Below are positions 5,160 to 5,713 of a stretch of DNA of 5,713 bases, in pieces. The translations under genes were made by a program, and so were the position numbers. The stretch covers positions 1 through 5,713 of the forward strand of contig JANJUA010000089.1 of assembly GCA_024710825.1 (NCBI GenBank), read 5' to 3'. Within the stretch, counting starts at the first letter, position 1, and each line of letters opens with the position of its first letter. The notes beneath the pieces are model-generated. The model was not told the DNA's origin and searched no databases. It saw only the letters and a list, made by a program, of their open reading frames with translations. This DNA is from Solirubrobacteraceae bacterium. GTDB taxonomy: Bacteria; Actinomycetota; Thermoleophilia; Solirubrobacterales; Solirubrobacteraceae.

Positions 5160-5713
5160 TCAGCGTCCCTTCCACTGCGGCTCGCGCTTCTCGAAGAACG
5201 CGGTCACGCCCTCGACCAGGTCGTCGGTGGACTGCACGATCGTCAGGTTCGCCCGCAGGAACTCGAGCGCCTCGGCGAAGGCCATGTCCTGCTGGCGATA
5301 CATGGCGTCCTTGCCCAGCCGCATGACGAGCGGCGACTTGCCGGCCAGCTTGGTCGCCCAGGCGTCCACGGCCGCATCCAGCTCGGCGTCTGCCACCACG
5401 CGGTTGACGATCCCGATGCGCTCGGCCTCGCGGGCGTCGATGCGCTCGCCGAGCAGCAGCAGCTCGTTGGTCTTCTTGCGCGGCACGTTGCGGTAGATGA
5501 GCGCCATGATCATGAACGGGAACGCGCCGACGTCGATCTCGGGGGTGCCGAAGCTCGCGCTCTCCGACGCGACGATCAGGTCGCAGGCGAGCGCGATCCC
5601 GAGGGCGCCGGCGAGGACGTGGCCGCCCGCCTTGACCACCGACGGCTTGCCGAGTCGGCCGATGAGCTGGAACAGCTCGACGAAGCGCTCGGTCGCGGCG
5701 TGGCGGTGCACCA
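5160..5713 (-). CDS. Enoyl-CoA hydratase/isomerase (crotonase family), 5' end outside the window
   Basis: About 183 C-terminal residues are present; the family is usually near 260, so roughly 75 N-terminal residues, including the first oxyanion-hole loop, are missing. A GTG near the window edge is internal and not a start. Counting from it, GKPSVVKAGGHVLAG (21-35) and ALACDLIVASESASFGTPEI (40-59) are the crotonase core. LLLLGERIDAREAERIGIVNRVV (84-106) and the tail FFEKREPQWKGR (172-183) are characteristic. Mitochondrial enoyl-CoA hydratase uses two glutamates (Glu144 and Glu164, 20 residues apart). Here the second is kept (Glu59 in TPEI) but the first is Gly39. Single-Glu crotonases include isomerases and other non-hydratase members, so hydratase activity should not be assumed. 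The usual PGxGGTQRL is replaced by FPFMIMALIYRNVPRKK. The stop is 2 nt from the carboxylase start, so the two enzymes are made together and probably act on successive intermediates. Confidence 0.9.
   Translation of the reverse strand, partial: VHRHAATERFVELFQLIGRLGKPSVVKAGGHVLAGALGIALACDLIVASESASFGTPEIDVGAFPFMIMALIYRNVPRKKTNELLLLGERIDAREAERIGIVNRVVADAELDAAVDAWATKLAGKSPLVMRLGKDAMYRQQDMAFAEALEFLRANLTIVQSTDDLVEGVTAFFEKREPQWKGR
5166..5173 (-). promoter_or_regulatory. Ribosome binding site of the carboxylase gene
   Basis: GGAAGGGA on the minus strand lies inside the last codons of the crotonase gene. Its AGGGA core is 8 nt from the ATG at 5157. It supports this ATG over the upstream GTG and indicates cotranslation of the pair. 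Confidence 0.65.

Noticed and set aside
3517..5496. Long plus-strand open frame of about 659 codons opposite the carboxylase and crotonase genes
   Set aside because: Its translation is low-complexity, rich in Arg, Asp, Leu, Ala, Val and His, with no family motif. It is the usual antisense shadow of GC-rich codon use, and the opposite strand encodes clearly conserved enzymes.
1..5713. Search for tRNA, rRNA, CRISPR arrays, transposase genes and terminal inverted repeats
   Set aside because: No cloverleaf-like segment, spaced direct-repeat array, transposase motif or IS-like end was seen. The window is filled by ordinary metabolic and regulatory genes.

Overview
This is a very GC-rich, densely packed bacterial window with heavy G/C bias at third codon positions and GTG as well as ATG starts. 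Together with the gene content (acyl-CoA carboxylase beta subunit, AMACR/CaiB protein, BKACE/DUF849 protein, MerR regulator), this suggests an actinomycetote. A soil lineage such as the Thermoleophilia/Solirubrobacterales would fit, but that is an inference from style and not a proven placement. No RNA gene, mobile element, CRISPR array or origin was seen.

Layout: the left edge holds the last 44 codons of a plus-strand SnoaL/NTF2-like gene, which converges on the rest of the window. Everything else is on the minus strand. Reading in the direction of transcription (right to left), the order is: a 5'-truncated crotonase-family enoyl-CoA hydratase/isomerase (5160-5713); a biotin-dependent acyl-CoA carboxylase carboxyltransferase subunit starting 2 nt after it (3586-5157); a small secreted protein of unknown function (3038-3538); a 76-bp gap with candidate promoter and operator signals; then a tightly coupled trio. 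The trio is a BKACE-type beta-keto acid cleavage enzyme (2086-2961), an alpha-methylacyl-CoA racemase-like CaiB/BaiF protein (851-2089) and a MerR-family regulator (150-854). Both junctions inside the trio are 4-bp stop/start overlaps (GTGA and ATGA).

How the genes may work together: all four enzymes act on acyl-CoA or beta-keto acid chemistry (carboxylation of an acyl-CoA, hydration or isomerisation of an enoyl-CoA, acetyl-CoA-dependent cleavage of a beta-keto acid, and epimerisation or CoA transfer on a branched acyl-CoA). This looks like a catabolic module for a branched or unusual carboxylic acid. It is formally reminiscent of the leucine and acyclic-terpene routes (carboxylase plus hydratase plus a carbon-carbon cleavage enzyme), but with a BKACE where HMG-CoA lyase would stand. 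The substrate cannot be read from the sequence. Several diagnostic positions differ from the best-known relatives: Ile at the BKACE Glu14 position, Tyr at the PccB Asp422 position and Gly at the first crotonase Glu. The substrate may therefore not be a textbook one. The MerR protein carries what looks like a second, degenerate MerR-like module and is the obvious candidate local regulator.
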